Source: Phycicoccus endophyticus (lineage in GTDB: Bacteria; Actinomycetota; Actinomycetes; Actinomycetales; Dermatophilaceae). From it: a DNA stretch of 64,000 nucleotides. The notes under the pieces were generated by a model, which worked only from the letters and a program-made list of their open reading frames with translations, was not told the origin of the DNA and did not search any database. The position numbers were made by a program, and so were the translations under genes. This document shows positions 1-7,450 of the stretch, piece after piece; the first letter of the stretch is position 1, and each line of letters begins with the position of its first letter. Where the stretch lies: assembly GCF_011326735.1 (NCBI RefSeq), contig NZ_JAANCN010000001.1:434001-498000 (forward strand). The letters run 5' to 3'.

Positions 1-669
1 GACGTCCCCGCCGGAGACGACGACGTCGCGTACTCCCGGGGTGCGCCGGAGGTAGTCGAGCATCGCGGTGTGCCGGTCGACCGGCTTGCCGGCGAGCTTG
101 AGCTTGACGACCTGCGGGGTCGAGGTGCCGACGAGGTCCATCCGGGTGCAGTGGCCGCAGTACTGGGGGCACGTCGGCAGCAGCTCCGCCAGCACCTTCG
201 TGGGGTAGCGGTGGGTGAGCCCCTCGACGGCCCACATGTCGTGCTCGTGGAGGCTGTCGCGGGCCGCGAACGGGTGGCTCGGCCAGTCGGTGCGCCGGTC
301 GGAGAAGACCGGCAGCATGTAGCGGCGCACCGGGTCGGCGTAGAAGGCCTCGGTGAACGCGGCGCCCGCCGCCGGCAGTGCCTCCTCGGTCGCGGGGACC
401 ATCGTGCTGAGCATCTGGGGGGTGACGAGCATGGCCATCGTCGCCCGCTCGGCCTGGTCGCGCTCGAGGTCGTCGTAGAAGCGCTCCTCGAGCAGGTCGC
501 CCATGACGGCGCGCAGCTGCCCGACGTTCTTCACGCAGTGCGCCCGCTGCCACTGGGCGCTCTCCCAGTCCGAGCGGGTGACGTCGCGCCACCCCGGCAG
601 CCGCGTCCAGTCCGGCTCGACGAGCACGCGGCGTCGGTAGGCGTAGGGCTGCTCGATGGTCGTCGCCAT
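1..669 (-). CDS. kamA: Lysine 2,3-aminomutase, N-terminal 223 residues (cut by window edge)
   Basis: Radical-SAM, PLP-dependent enzyme that converts L-lysine to L-beta-lysine, the first step of lysine fermentation. The reading frame is open to base 1, so the C-terminal part, including the PLP lysine, lies outside the window. Residues 167, 171 and 174 are the cysteines of the CxxxCxxC motif (CPQYCGHC) that holds the 4Fe-4S cluster. The ATG at 669 is chosen because a TATCCT box ends 7 nt before it, as in a leaderless promoter. It is divergent from kdd, which acts two steps later. Family assignment is firm; substrate specificity is inferred from the neighbours kdd and kamDE. Confidence 0.9.
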   Translation of the reverse strand, partial: MATTIEQPYAYRRRVLVEPDWTRLPGWRDVTRSDWESAQWQRAHCVKNVGQLRAVMGDLLEERFYDDLERDQAERATMAMLVTPQMLSTMVPATEEALPAAGAAFTEAFYADPVRRYMLPVFSDRRTDWPSHPFAARDSLHEHDMWAVEGLTHRYPTKVLAELLPTCPQYCGHCTRMDLVGTSTPQVVKLKLAGKPVDRHTAMLDYLRRTPGVRDVVVSGGDV

Positions 670-676
670 GCGTGGG

Positions 677-682
677 AGGATA
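677..682 (-). promoter_or_regulatory. -10 box of kamA, leaderless type
   Basis: TATCCT on the minus strand, 7 nt before the kamA ATG. This fits the TANNNT-N6-8-start pattern repeated across the window. The 87-bp space to kdd also holds two GTGTCG repeats (691-696 and 733-738) that could be regulator sites. Confidence 0.55.
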
Positions 683-756
683 CGAGACAGGTGTCGCTGA
701 TGTCCCGTTCCGGGCGCAAATACTTCGGTGGCGTGTCGGCTGTGAAGGAGATTTTC

Positions 757-1809
757 GTGCGGAGCACCCCGAGCTCGCCGGTGGGGCTGCACCGGGTCCT
801 CGACCCGAGGGGGGCGGCCCTGCCCCAGGCCGCGAGGCGGCTCGACGCCTCACCGCAGCTGTGGCCGGACGAGGTCCGCATCGACGTCGAGACGCTCAAC
901 CTCGACGCGGCCTCCTTCCGCCAGCTGTCCGAGAAGCACGCCGGTGACGGCGACGCGGTGCGCGAGGAGGTGCTCGCGATCGTCGCCGAGCGGGGGAAGA
1001 TGCAGAACCCGGTGACCGGGTCCGGGGGCATGCTCGTCGGCACGGTGGCCGAGGTGGGCCCGAGCTCACCCCTCGGGCTGCGCGTCGGCGACCGCGTGGC
1101 GACCCTCGTCTCGCTCTCGCTCACGCCTCTCGTCCTCACCGACGGGCTGCGTCGGTGGGACGGACGCTCGGAGCGGGTGCCGGCGACGGGCACCGCCGTC
1201 CTGTTCGGCCGCTCGATCGCGGCCCGGCTGCCCGAGGACCTGTCGGCCGACCTCGCCCTCATGGTCATGGACGTGTGCGGCGCCCCGGCGCTGGTGTCAC
1301 GGGTCGTGGGCGAGTACACCGAGCGGGGGAGGGCGCCCGTCGTGGCCGTGCTCGGGGCCGCCGGCAAGTCAGGGTCCCTCTCGCTGGCCGCTGCCCGCGA
1401 CGCCGGGGCCGGGCACCGGATCGGGGTGGTCCCGACCCGGGCAGAGGCCGATCTGCTGGCGGCGAGCGCCCTCGCCGACGAGGTCGTCGTCGCGGACGCC
1501 CGCTCACCCCTCGGTCTCTCGGAGGCGGTCGCGACCGCGGGTGGCCCGGCCGACGTCACGGTGGTGTGCGTCGACGTCCCGGGGTGCGAGCAGCCCGCGG
1601 TCCTCTCGACCGCTCAGGGGGGGACCGTGGTCTTCTTCTCGATGGCCACGAGCTTCGCGGCCGCCGCACTCGGGGCAGAAGGGCTGGCCGCGGACGTGCG
1701 GATGCTCGTCGGGAACGGCTACGTCCCGGGGCACGCCGAGCTCGCCGTCGACCTGGTGCGCCGCGACGACGCGGTTCGGGGTCTGTTCGAGGCGCGGCTC
1801 GCGGGCTGA
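757..1809 (+). CDS. kdd: L-erythro-3,5-diaminohexanoate dehydrogenase
   Basis: NAD-dependent oxidative deaminase of the lysine fermentation pathway, giving 5-amino-3-oxohexanoate. The GTG at 757 is chosen because AAGGAG lies 6 nt before it and the 350-residue product then begins at the family-like segment GLHRVLDPRGA.LPQAA. The longer open frame upstream only runs antisense through kamA. A Rossmann segment (VLGAAGKSGSL) starts near residue 196. It is transcribed divergently from kamA. The next enzyme, the cleavage enzyme Kce, is not in the window and may lie beyond the left edge. Confidence 0.87.
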   Translation: MRSTPSSPVGLHRVLDPRGAALPQAARRLDASPQLWPDEVRIDVETLNLDAASFRQLSEKHAGDGDAVREEVLAIVAERGKMQNPVTGSGGMLVGTVAEVGPSSPLGLRVGDRVATLVSLSLTPLVLTDGLRRWDGRSERVPATGTAVLFGRSIAARLPEDLSADLALMVMDVCGAPALVSRVVGEYTERGRAPVVAVLGAAGKSGSLSLAAARDAGAGHRIGVVPTRAEADLLAASALADEVVVADARSPLGLSEAVATAGGPADVTVVCVDVPGCEQPAVLSTAQGGTVVFFSMATSFAAAALGAEGLAADVRMLVGNGYVPGHAELAVDLVRRDDAVRGLFEARLAG

Positions 1810-1815
1810 GCCCGT

Positions 1816-2208
1816 TCAGGCGGGGGCGGTCTGCCGCACCGGCATCGCCACGAAGTGGTCGACGCGGGCGACGCCGAGGACGGTGCGCGCCAGCCCCGGC
1901 ATCCGGGCCATGCCCTCCTCGGTCGTGAGGTCGCGTGGGGCTGCGAGGGTGAGCCACTCGCCGTGCATGCGCACCCGGCAGCCCTGTGCGGCCCGGACGT
2001 TGCGCAGCCAGTCGACGTCCGGGCCGTAGGTGAGGGCGAAGGTCAGCTCGTCGCCGTGCCGGAAGGCGTTGACGGGGATCCGGTAGGTGCGCCCGGAGCG
2101 GCGCCCGACGTGCTCGAGCTCGACGAAGGGGCCGTGCCCGGCGAGGTGGATCATCCCCTTGTTGAGGACGGCCTTGTTGAAGCGGGTGACGGCGCGGGGG
2201 AAGGCCAT
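1816..2208 (-). CDS. Nitroreductase-family deazaflavin (F420)-dependent oxidoreductase
   Basis: A 130-residue single-domain protein of the small split-beta-barrel flavin/deazaflavin family (DDN-like). The segment HVGRRSGRTYRIPVNAF and the later GPDVDWLRNVRAA are typical of it. Such enzymes bind F420 or a related cofactor; the substrate cannot be told. Its stop is 6 bp from the kdd stop (convergent). Its ATG is 37 bp from the divergent amidohydrolase start, and each gene has its own -10 box in that gap. A role in lysine use is possible only by position. Confidence 0.75.
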   Translation of the reverse strand: MAFPRAVTRFNKAVLNKGMIHLAGHGPFVELEHVGRRSGRTYRIPVNAFRHGDELTFALTYGPDVDWLRNVRAAQGCRVRMHGEWLTLAAPRDLTTEEGMARMPGLARTVLGVARVDHFVAMPVRQTAPA

Positions 2209-2215
2209 GCCCCCG

Positions 2216-2221
2216 ACGGTA
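2216..2221 (-). promoter_or_regulatory. -10 box of the F420-type reductase, leaderless type
   Basis: TACCGT on the minus strand ends 7 nt before the ATG at 2208. Only 11 bp separate it from the divergent -10 box at 2233-2238, so the two promoters must overlap. Confidence 0.5.
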
Positions 2222-2232
2222 CGCCCGACGCC

Positions 2233-2238
2233 TAGAGT
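2233..2238 (+). promoter_or_regulatory. -10 box of the amidohydrolase, leaderless type
   Basis: TAGAGT, 7 nt before the GTG at 2246; no Shine-Dalgarno sequence fits between them. Confidence 0.55.
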
Positions 2239-2245
2239 GGCGGCC

Positions 2246-3799
2246 GTGCCGACGACCCTCTACCGCCGCGCGCGGGTGTGGAACGTCCAGGACGGGTCGG
2301 CCACGGCCCTGGTCGTCGGGGACGACGGCCGCATCGCCTGGCTCGGTGCGCAGGAGGAGGCCGACAGATACGTCGAGGCCGTCGACGCCGTCGTCGACCT
2401 CGAGGGCGCCCTCGTCCTGCCCGGTTTCGTCGACGCCCACGCACACGTCTCGCACACCGGGCTCGGCATGCGCGGGGTGGACCTTGCGGGAACCCGCACG
2501 GTGACCGAGGCCCTCGACCTCGTCGCGGCGGCCGCCCGGGCCACGCCCGCAGCCCCGGTGTTCGCCCACGGCTGGCAGGAGGAGGACTGGACCCGGGAGC
2601 GGGCGATGACCGCCGGCGAGCTGGACCGGGCGAGCGACGGAGGCATCGTCTACGCGTCCCGGATCGACGGCCACTCGGCCGTGGTCTCCTCGGCCCTCGC
2701 CGCCCGTGCGGGGGCGGACGCGCTCGACGGCTGGTCGGGCACCGGCTTCGTCGTGCGCGACGCGAAGAACGTCGCGTGGGCCGCCTTCGAGGCGGCTCGT
2801 TCCCGCAGCGAGCGGCGGGGGGACATCGAGGCCGCGCTGCGCGCCGCCGCCGGGATGGGCATCGTCGCCGTCCACGAGTGCGGGGGACCGCTGCTCACCT
2901 CCGCCGAGGACTTCGCGGACGTCCTCGACCTGGGCCGCCGACCGGGCCTGCCCTCGACCGTCGGGTACTGGGCGGAGCCGGTCACCGACGCCGAGCAGGC
3001 GCGCTCGCTCGCCACGGCGCACGGCGCGTTGGGGCTCGGCGGGGACCTCAACATCGACGGGTCGATCGGCTCGCACACCGCCCTGCTCCGTGAGCCGTAC
3101 CTCGACGACCCCACATGCCACGGCACGGCCTACCGGGACGTCGCGGCCGTACGCGACCACGTCGCCGCCTGCGCCGTCGCCGGCGTGCAGAGCGGGTTCC
3201 ACGTCATCGGCGACGCCGCTCTGGACCTCGTCCTCGAGGGCTACGTGCGGGCCGCGGAGCTCGTCGGTGCTGAGCGGCTGCGCGCCTCGCGGCCGCGCCT
3301 GGAGCACGCCGAGATGGTCGGGCCCGAGGGCATCGCGACGATGGCGCGACTCGGCATCGGGGCCAGCGTGCAGCCGGCGTTCGACGCCTACTGGGGTGGT
3401 CGCGAGGGCATGTACGCGGTGCGGCTGGGGCCCGAGCGGGGCGTCGCGACCAACCCGCTCGCCGGGTTCACCGGCGCGGGGGTGCGGCTGGCCTTCGGCG
3501 CCGACTCACCGGTGACGCCCTTCGGCCCGTGGGTGGCCGTCCGCGCCGCCGCCGAGCACCGGGACGAGGACCAGCGGCTCTCCGTGCGGGCCGCGGTACG
3601 TGCGCACACCGCCGGCGGGTGGGAGCTGGCGGGCCGGAGCGGGGGAGCGCTGCGGGTCGGCGAGCCGGCGACCTTCGCCGCGTGGTCGGTCGCCGACCTC
3701 GGGCCGGACGGCCTTCCCGTCCTCGGCGGGGGTGCACCGCTGCCCGAGTGCCTCCTCACCGTTGCCGACGGCGTCACCCTCGTCGACGCCCGCGGGTGA
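2246..3799 (+). CDS. Amidohydrolase family 3 (YtcJ-like) metal-dependent hydrolase
   Basis: A 517-residue member of the amidohydrolase superfamily, YtcJ/amidohydrolase-3 type. The N-terminal composite beta domain is followed by the metal motif VDAHAH near residue 68, then conserved histidines (GFHVIGDAALD, LEHAE) and the late FGADSPV segment carrying the expected aspartate. These enzymes hydrolyse amide or related C-N bonds in the cytosol; the substrate is unknown. The GTG at 2246 is set by the TAGAGT box just before it, while the frame further upstream is antisense to the reductase. It sits between kdd and kamD, so a link to amino-acid breakdown is possible but unproved. Confidence 0.82.
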   Translation: MPTTLYRRARVWNVQDGSATALVVGDDGRIAWLGAQEEADRYVEAVDAVVDLEGALVLPGFVDAHAHVSHTGLGMRGVDLAGTRTVTEALDLVAAAARATPAAPVFAHGWQEEDWTRERAMTAGELDRASDGGIVYASRIDGHSAVVSSALAARAGADALDGWSGTGFVVRDAKNVAWAAFEAARSRSERRGDIEAALRAAAGMGIVAVHECGGPLLTSAEDFADVLDLGRRPGLPSTVGYWAEPVTDAEQARSLATAHGALGLGGDLNIDGSIGSHTALLREPYLDDPTCHGTAYRDVAAVRDHVAACAVAGVQSGFHVIGDAALDLVLEGYVRAAELVGAERLRASRPRLEHAEMVGPEGIATMARLGIGASVQPAFDAYWGGREGMYAVRLGPERGVATNPLAGFTGAGVRLAFGADSPVTPFGPWVAVRAAAEHRDEDQRLSVRAAVRAHTAGGWELAGRSGGALRVGEPATFAAWSVADLGPDGLPVLGGGAPLPECLLTVADGVTLVDARG

Positions 3800-3907
3800 C
3801 CACCGGCTGTCTGACGCACTAGAAGGCCAGGCGGTGGTGGGGTTCGGTGGTGCGGGTGGCGCCCGCGTTCGATGGTCGAGAGGAATCCACAGGAACTTCA
3901 CTCGCGC

Positions 3908-4507
3908 TCAGCAGCTTTGGTCCAACCACTCCGAGCGAAGCATCGCGTAGGTATACCCGTCGACCCAGCCCAGCTCCGCGTGCCACGAGTCCTCCACACC
4001 GTGCTGCTCGCGCCGCATCCCGACCTTCTCCATGACGCGCCACGACCCCACGTTGTCCGCGAAGCATCCGGCCGTCACGCGGTGCACCCGCAGCTCGCGG
4101 AAGGCGATGACGAGCAGCTCCGCGGCGATCGTGGCGCCGTACCCGCGGCCCCAATGCTCCGGCGAGACGTTCCACCCGAGGAGGGCCTCCGCCTTCCGAT
4201 GGCCCGAGCCGCGGTCCTGCCCCATGCCGTCCTTCACCTCGAGGTAGCCCATCGCCACCCGCTCGCCGCCGAGCAGGGCCACGAACGAGTGGTCGTCCGG
4301 GTCGAGCGGCCCGAGCAGCCGGGCACGCAGGTCGTCGGCGTCGACGTTGGTGCGCAGCAGCCATCGCGTGACCTCAGGGCGGTTGCGCCACGCGAGGATG
4401 GGGTCGACGTCGGCCGCGGTCGGCGGTCTGAGCACGAGTCCGCCCACGGCCCGAGGCCAGGAGACGGGGGAGGGAGTGCCGGGCGGGACGCCGGGGGAGT
4501 CGGTCAC
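3908..4507 (-). CDS. GNAT-family N-acetyltransferase (RimJ/RimL type)
   Basis: A 199-residue acetyltransferase. The GNAT fold spans about residues 28-190, with LRPPTAADVDPILAW at the start, the acetyl-CoA loop HWGRGYGATIAAELL, and the late DNVGSWRVMEKVGM, as in RimJ/RimL proteins. The acceptor is not known; protein N-termini and small amines are both possible. The GTG at 4507 gives the usual family length; an in-frame ATG at 4633 would add an unlikely basic leader. It opposes kamD. The DNA around its 3' end is somewhat less GC-rich than its neighbours, which could mean later acquisition. Confidence 0.78.
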   Translation of the reverse strand: MTDSPGVPPGTPSPVSWPRAVGGLVLRPPTAADVDPILAWRNRPEVTRWLLRTNVDADDLRARLLGPLDPDDHSFVALLGGERVAMGYLEVKDGMGQDRGSGHRKAEALLGWNVSPEHWGRGYGATIAAELLVIAFRELRVHRVTAGCFADNVGSWRVMEKVGMRREQHGVEDSWHAELGWVDGYTYAMLRSEWLDQSC

Positions 4508-4651
4508 GCTGCCATCGAAGCAGCCGGCGGCTTCGCTCTCGACCGGGTTGTCGACCGGCCACCGCCGACGCCCTCCCACCACGGAGACACCGCGAACACA
4601 ACATTCTGCGTCCGTGGGCCCTGGGAGCCGCAAGGTCTGCGGCAGGCTTGC

Positions 4652-4657
4652 TAGCGT
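4652..4657 (+). promoter_or_regulatory. -10 box of kamD-kamE-kal, leaderless type
   Basis: TAGCGT, 6 nt before the kamD GTG at 4664. It probably drives kamD, kamE and kal as one unit, since the three overlap. Confidence 0.55.
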
Positions 4658-4663
4658 GGCGCC

Positions 4664-6262
4664 GTGTCTCCACGTCAGCGCCCGGTCCTCGAGGTTGACC
4701 CAGCGGTCGTGCGACGTGCCCGCTCACTCGCACGCAGGGCCGGCCAGCCCGTCGTGGACCTCGCTCGGGCGCACACCACGGTCTCCGTTGAGCGGGCGAC
4801 GCTTCGTCTCGCCGGGCTCAAGGGCGCCGACCACGAGGGCACCCCCTGGGTCAACCACCTCGTCGACGCGGTCCGTGCACAGACCGGTCTCGAGCACGGC
4901 GTCACGACACCGGTCTGGGACGCCCTGCGTCGCGGGCAGGCCCCCGACCTGCTGACCCTGGCGCAGAAGGCGAGCAGTGGGGGAGTCTCCTTCCGGCTGC
5001 CCGAGGGCAGCGACCTGCGCGCCTCGCGGCGCGCGGCCCGGGTGGCGGTGGCCCGCGGGGTACGCACCATGGACCGCCAGCGGGCCGCCCGTGAGCGCAT
5101 GGTCGCCACGGTCGGCGACGCGCCGCGCACGCCGTGGGTCTACCTCATCGTCGCCACCGGCGACATCCACGAGGACATCCCGCAGGCCCGCGCGGCGGCC
5201 GAGGCGGGTGCCGACGTCATCGCCGTCATCCGCTCCACCGGGCAGAGCCTGCTCGACTTCGTCCCCGAGGGCGCCACCCGTGAGGGGTTCGCCGGCACGT
5301 ACGCGACCCAGGAGAACTTCCGCCTCATGCGGGCCGCCCTCGACGAGACGAGCCGTCGGCTCGGCCGGTACGTCCGGCTGACCAACTACGCGAGCGGGCT
5401 GTGCATGCCGGAGATCGCCACCCTCGCCGGGCTCGAGCGGCTCGACATGATGCTCAACGACTCGATGTACGGGATCCTCTTCCGCGACATCAACCCCGTG
5501 CGGACCTTCGTCGACCAGCGCTTCAGCCGTCAGGTGCACGCCCGCGCCGGCATCATCATCAACACCGGCGAGGACAACTACCTCACGACCGCCGACGCGG
5601 TCGAGGCGGCGCACACCGTCACCGTGAGCCAGCTGCTCAACGAGTACTTCGCCAAGGAGGCCGGGCTCGAGGACTGGCAGCTCGGCCTCGGGCACGCCTT
5701 CGAGATCGACCCCGACCTGCCGGACAGCTTCCGGACCGAGCTCGCGCACGCCCTGCTGGCCCGCAGGCTCTTCCCCCGTGCTCCGCTGAAGTGGATGCCG
5801 CCCACCAAGCACATGACCGGCGATGTCTTCCGTGGCTACCTCCTCGACGGGTTCTTCAACCTCGCCGGTGCGATGACCGGCCAGGGCATCCTCCTCGTCG
5901 GAATGATGACCGAGGCGGTCGTCACCCCATGGCTGTCCGACCGCGACCTCGCCCTCCAGAACGTCCGGTACGTCATGGAGGCCGCCGGCGGGCTCACCGA
6001 GGACTTCCACCCGCCGCGTGACGGGTTCATCCAGACCCGCGCCCGGCAGGTGCTCTCCGAGGCCGTCGACCTGCTCGAGGGCATCGTCCACGACAGCGAC
6101 GCCGCCGGGGACCCTCCGCTGCTCGCCGCCATCGCCGACGGCACCTTCGGCGCGATGAAGCGCCCCGCGACCGCGGGCAAGGGCCTCGACGGCGTCGTCG
6201 TCAAGGCCGGCGGGTACGACAACCCCGCGACGAGCCTGCTCGAGGAGGGGGCGACCCGATGA
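4664..6262 (+). CDS. kamD: D-lysine 5,6-aminomutase (beta-lysine 5,6-aminomutase) alpha subunit
   Basis: Large subunit (532 residues, close to the family's usual length of about 520) of the B12- and PLP-dependent aminomutase that moves the terminal amino group of beta-lysine to give 3,5-diaminohexanoate. Family features include TPWVNHLVDAVR near the N-terminus, the TIM-barrel core with VIRSTGQSLLDFVPEG, the segment GIIINTGEDNYLTT and the late KWMPPTKHMTGD. The stop overlaps the kamE start as ATGA, so the subunits are translationally coupled. The product feeds Kdd, and the substrate comes from KamA upstream. Confidence 0.95.
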   Translation: MSPRQRPVLEVDPAVVRRARSLARRAGQPVVDLARAHTTVSVERATLRLAGLKGADHEGTPWVNHLVDAVRAQTGLEHGVTTPVWDALRRGQAPDLLTLAQKASSGGVSFRLPEGSDLRASRRAARVAVARGVRTMDRQRAARERMVATVGDAPRTPWVYLIVATGDIHEDIPQARAAAEAGADVIAVIRSTGQSLLDFVPEGATREGFAGTYATQENFRLMRAALDETSRRLGRYVRLTNYASGLCMPEIATLAGLERLDMMLNDSMYGILFRDINPVRTFVDQRFSRQVHARAGIIINTGEDNYLTTADAVEAAHTVTVSQLLNEYFAKEAGLEDWQLGLGHAFEIDPDLPDSFRTELAHALLARRLFPRAPLKWMPPTKHMTGDVFRGYLLDGFFNLAGAMTGQGILLVGMMTEAVVTPWLSDRDLALQNVRYVMEAAGGLTEDFHPPRDGFIQTRARQVLSEAVDLLEGIVHDSDAAGDPPLLAAIADGTFGAMKRPATAGKGLDGVVVKAGGYDNPATSLLEEGATR

Positions 6263-7047
6263 GCCCCGACACCCCCGGAGCCCCGGGGCCCCTCGTGCGG
6301 CCCTTCGGCGACACGACCGGCGACGGCATGGTGCAGGTGTCCTTCACCCTGCCGCTCCCGCACGACAAGCGGGCCGAGGGTGCCGCCCTCCAGCTGGCCG
6401 CGAAGATGGGGATGAGCCCGGCCCTGCTCGTCCACGCCAAGGCCATGGGCCCGGACTTCACGTTCTTCGTCGTCTACGGATCGGTGACCCACCTCGTCGA
6501 CCTGCGCGAGGTCCACGTCGCCGAGCGTGAGTTCCCGCTGCTCACCCCCGCGGAGGTCAACCAGGCCGTGCGCACCCACCTGGGGCGCAAGCTCGTCGTC
6601 GTCGGGGCCTGCATCGGCACCGACGCGCACACCGTCGGCATCGACGCGATCCTCAACATCAAGGGCTTCGCGGGCGAGAAGGGGCTGGAGTACTACCGCG
6701 AGCTCACGGTCGTCAACCTCGGCGCCCAGGTGCTCGTCCCCGACCTCGTCGCGAGTGCCCGCGAGGTCGGGGCCGACGCGGTGCTCGTCTCCCAGGTCGT
6801 CACCCAGAAGGACGCGCACATCCACAACACGACGACGATGTCCGCCGCCTTCCGCGAGGCCTTCCCCGCGGGCGAGGTGCCGCTGCTCGTCGTCGGCGGC
6901 CCTCGCTTCGAGGAGGGCTCGGCGGCCGCGCTCGGCGTCGACCGGGTCTTCGGCCGGGGGACCACCCCCGGCGAGGTCGCCTCCTACCTCGTCCACGAGC
7001 TCGTCGAGCCGCGCACCACCCCCGACCCCCGAGGAGTACAGCGATGA
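6259..7047 (+). CDS. kamE: Lysine 5,6-aminomutase beta subunit
   Basis: Small subunit (262 residues) that carries the adenosylcobalamin. The base-off/His-on motif DxHxxG is seen as DAHTVG at residues 122-127, so H124 should be the lower cobalt ligand; the Rossmann B12-binding domain continues through LVPDLVASARE, with the late LLVVGGPRFEE. A lysine in this subunit forms the PLP Schiff base in known enzymes; several candidates are present. ATGA overlaps join it to kamD before it and kal after it. The organism must make or import B12, and no B12 genes are in the window. Confidence 0.95.
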   Translation: MSPDTPGAPGPLVRPFGDTTGDGMVQVSFTLPLPHDKRAEGAALQLAAKMGMSPALLVHAKAMGPDFTFFVVYGSVTHLVDLREVHVAEREFPLLTPAEVNQAVRTHLGRKLVVVGACIGTDAHTVGIDAILNIKGFAGEKGLEYYRELTVVNLGAQVLVPDLVASAREVGADAVLVSQVVTQKDAHIHNTTTMSAAFREAFPAGEVPLLVVGGPRFEEGSAAALGVDRVFGRGTTPGEVASYLVHELVEPRTTPDPRGVQR

Positions 7048-7436
7048 CCACCGCCGAGGTCGGCCTGAGCGTCACCCACCGCCGCTACGTCCCCTTCAGC
7101 CACGCCCACTACGCCGGCAACCTCGTCGACGGCGCCTACGGCCTGGCGGCCTTCGGCGACGTCGCGACCGAGATGTGCATCCGCACCGACGGCGACGAGG
7201 GGCTGTTCGCCTCCTACTCCGAGGTCCAGTTCCTCGCGCCGGTGCGCGCCGGCGACCTGGTCGAGGTCGAGGCCCGCCTGGTGCGGGTGGGCACCCGCTC
7301 CCGCGAGATGGACTTCGAGCTGCGGGTCGTCGGCCGCGGCGTACCGGCGCGGGGGGAGTCGACGGCCGAGGTTCTCGACCCGCCGATCGTCGCGACGACC
7401 GCGCGCGGGGTCGTCGTCGTGCCTCCAGCCGGGTGA
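7044..7436 (+). CDS. kal: 3-aminobutyryl-CoA ammonia-lyase
   Basis: A 130-residue single hotdog-fold protein. In the lysine pathway it removes ammonia from L-3-aminobutyryl-CoA to give crotonyl-CoA. The N-terminal RRYVPFSHAHYAGNLVDGAY and the central FLAPVRAGDLVEVEARL match this hotdog subfamily. The ATGA overlap with kamE supports the pathway role strongly, because the fold alone would fit many thioesterases or hydratases. The CoA transferase that makes its substrate and the enzymes that use crotonyl-CoA are not in the window. Confidence 0.9.
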   Translation: MTTAEVGLSVTHRRYVPFSHAHYAGNLVDGAYGLAAFGDVATEMCIRTDGDEGLFASYSEVQFLAPVRAGDLVEVEARLVRVGTRSREMDFELRVVGRGVPARGESTAEVLDPPIVATTARGVVVVPPAG

Positions 7437-7438
7437 CC

Positions 7439-7444
7439 TACCGT
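7439..7444 (+). promoter_or_regulatory. -10 box of lnt, leaderless type
   Basis: TACCGT begins within 3 bp of the kal stop and ends 6 nt before the lnt GTG at 7451. Confidence 0.5.
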
Positions 7445-7450
7445 GGGCCC

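Noticed and set aside
1556-3307. Long minus-strand open frame opposite the amidohydrolase
   Set aside because: It is the antisense shadow of a well-conserved enzyme in GC-rich DNA, with Arg/Gly/Pro-rich content and no domain.
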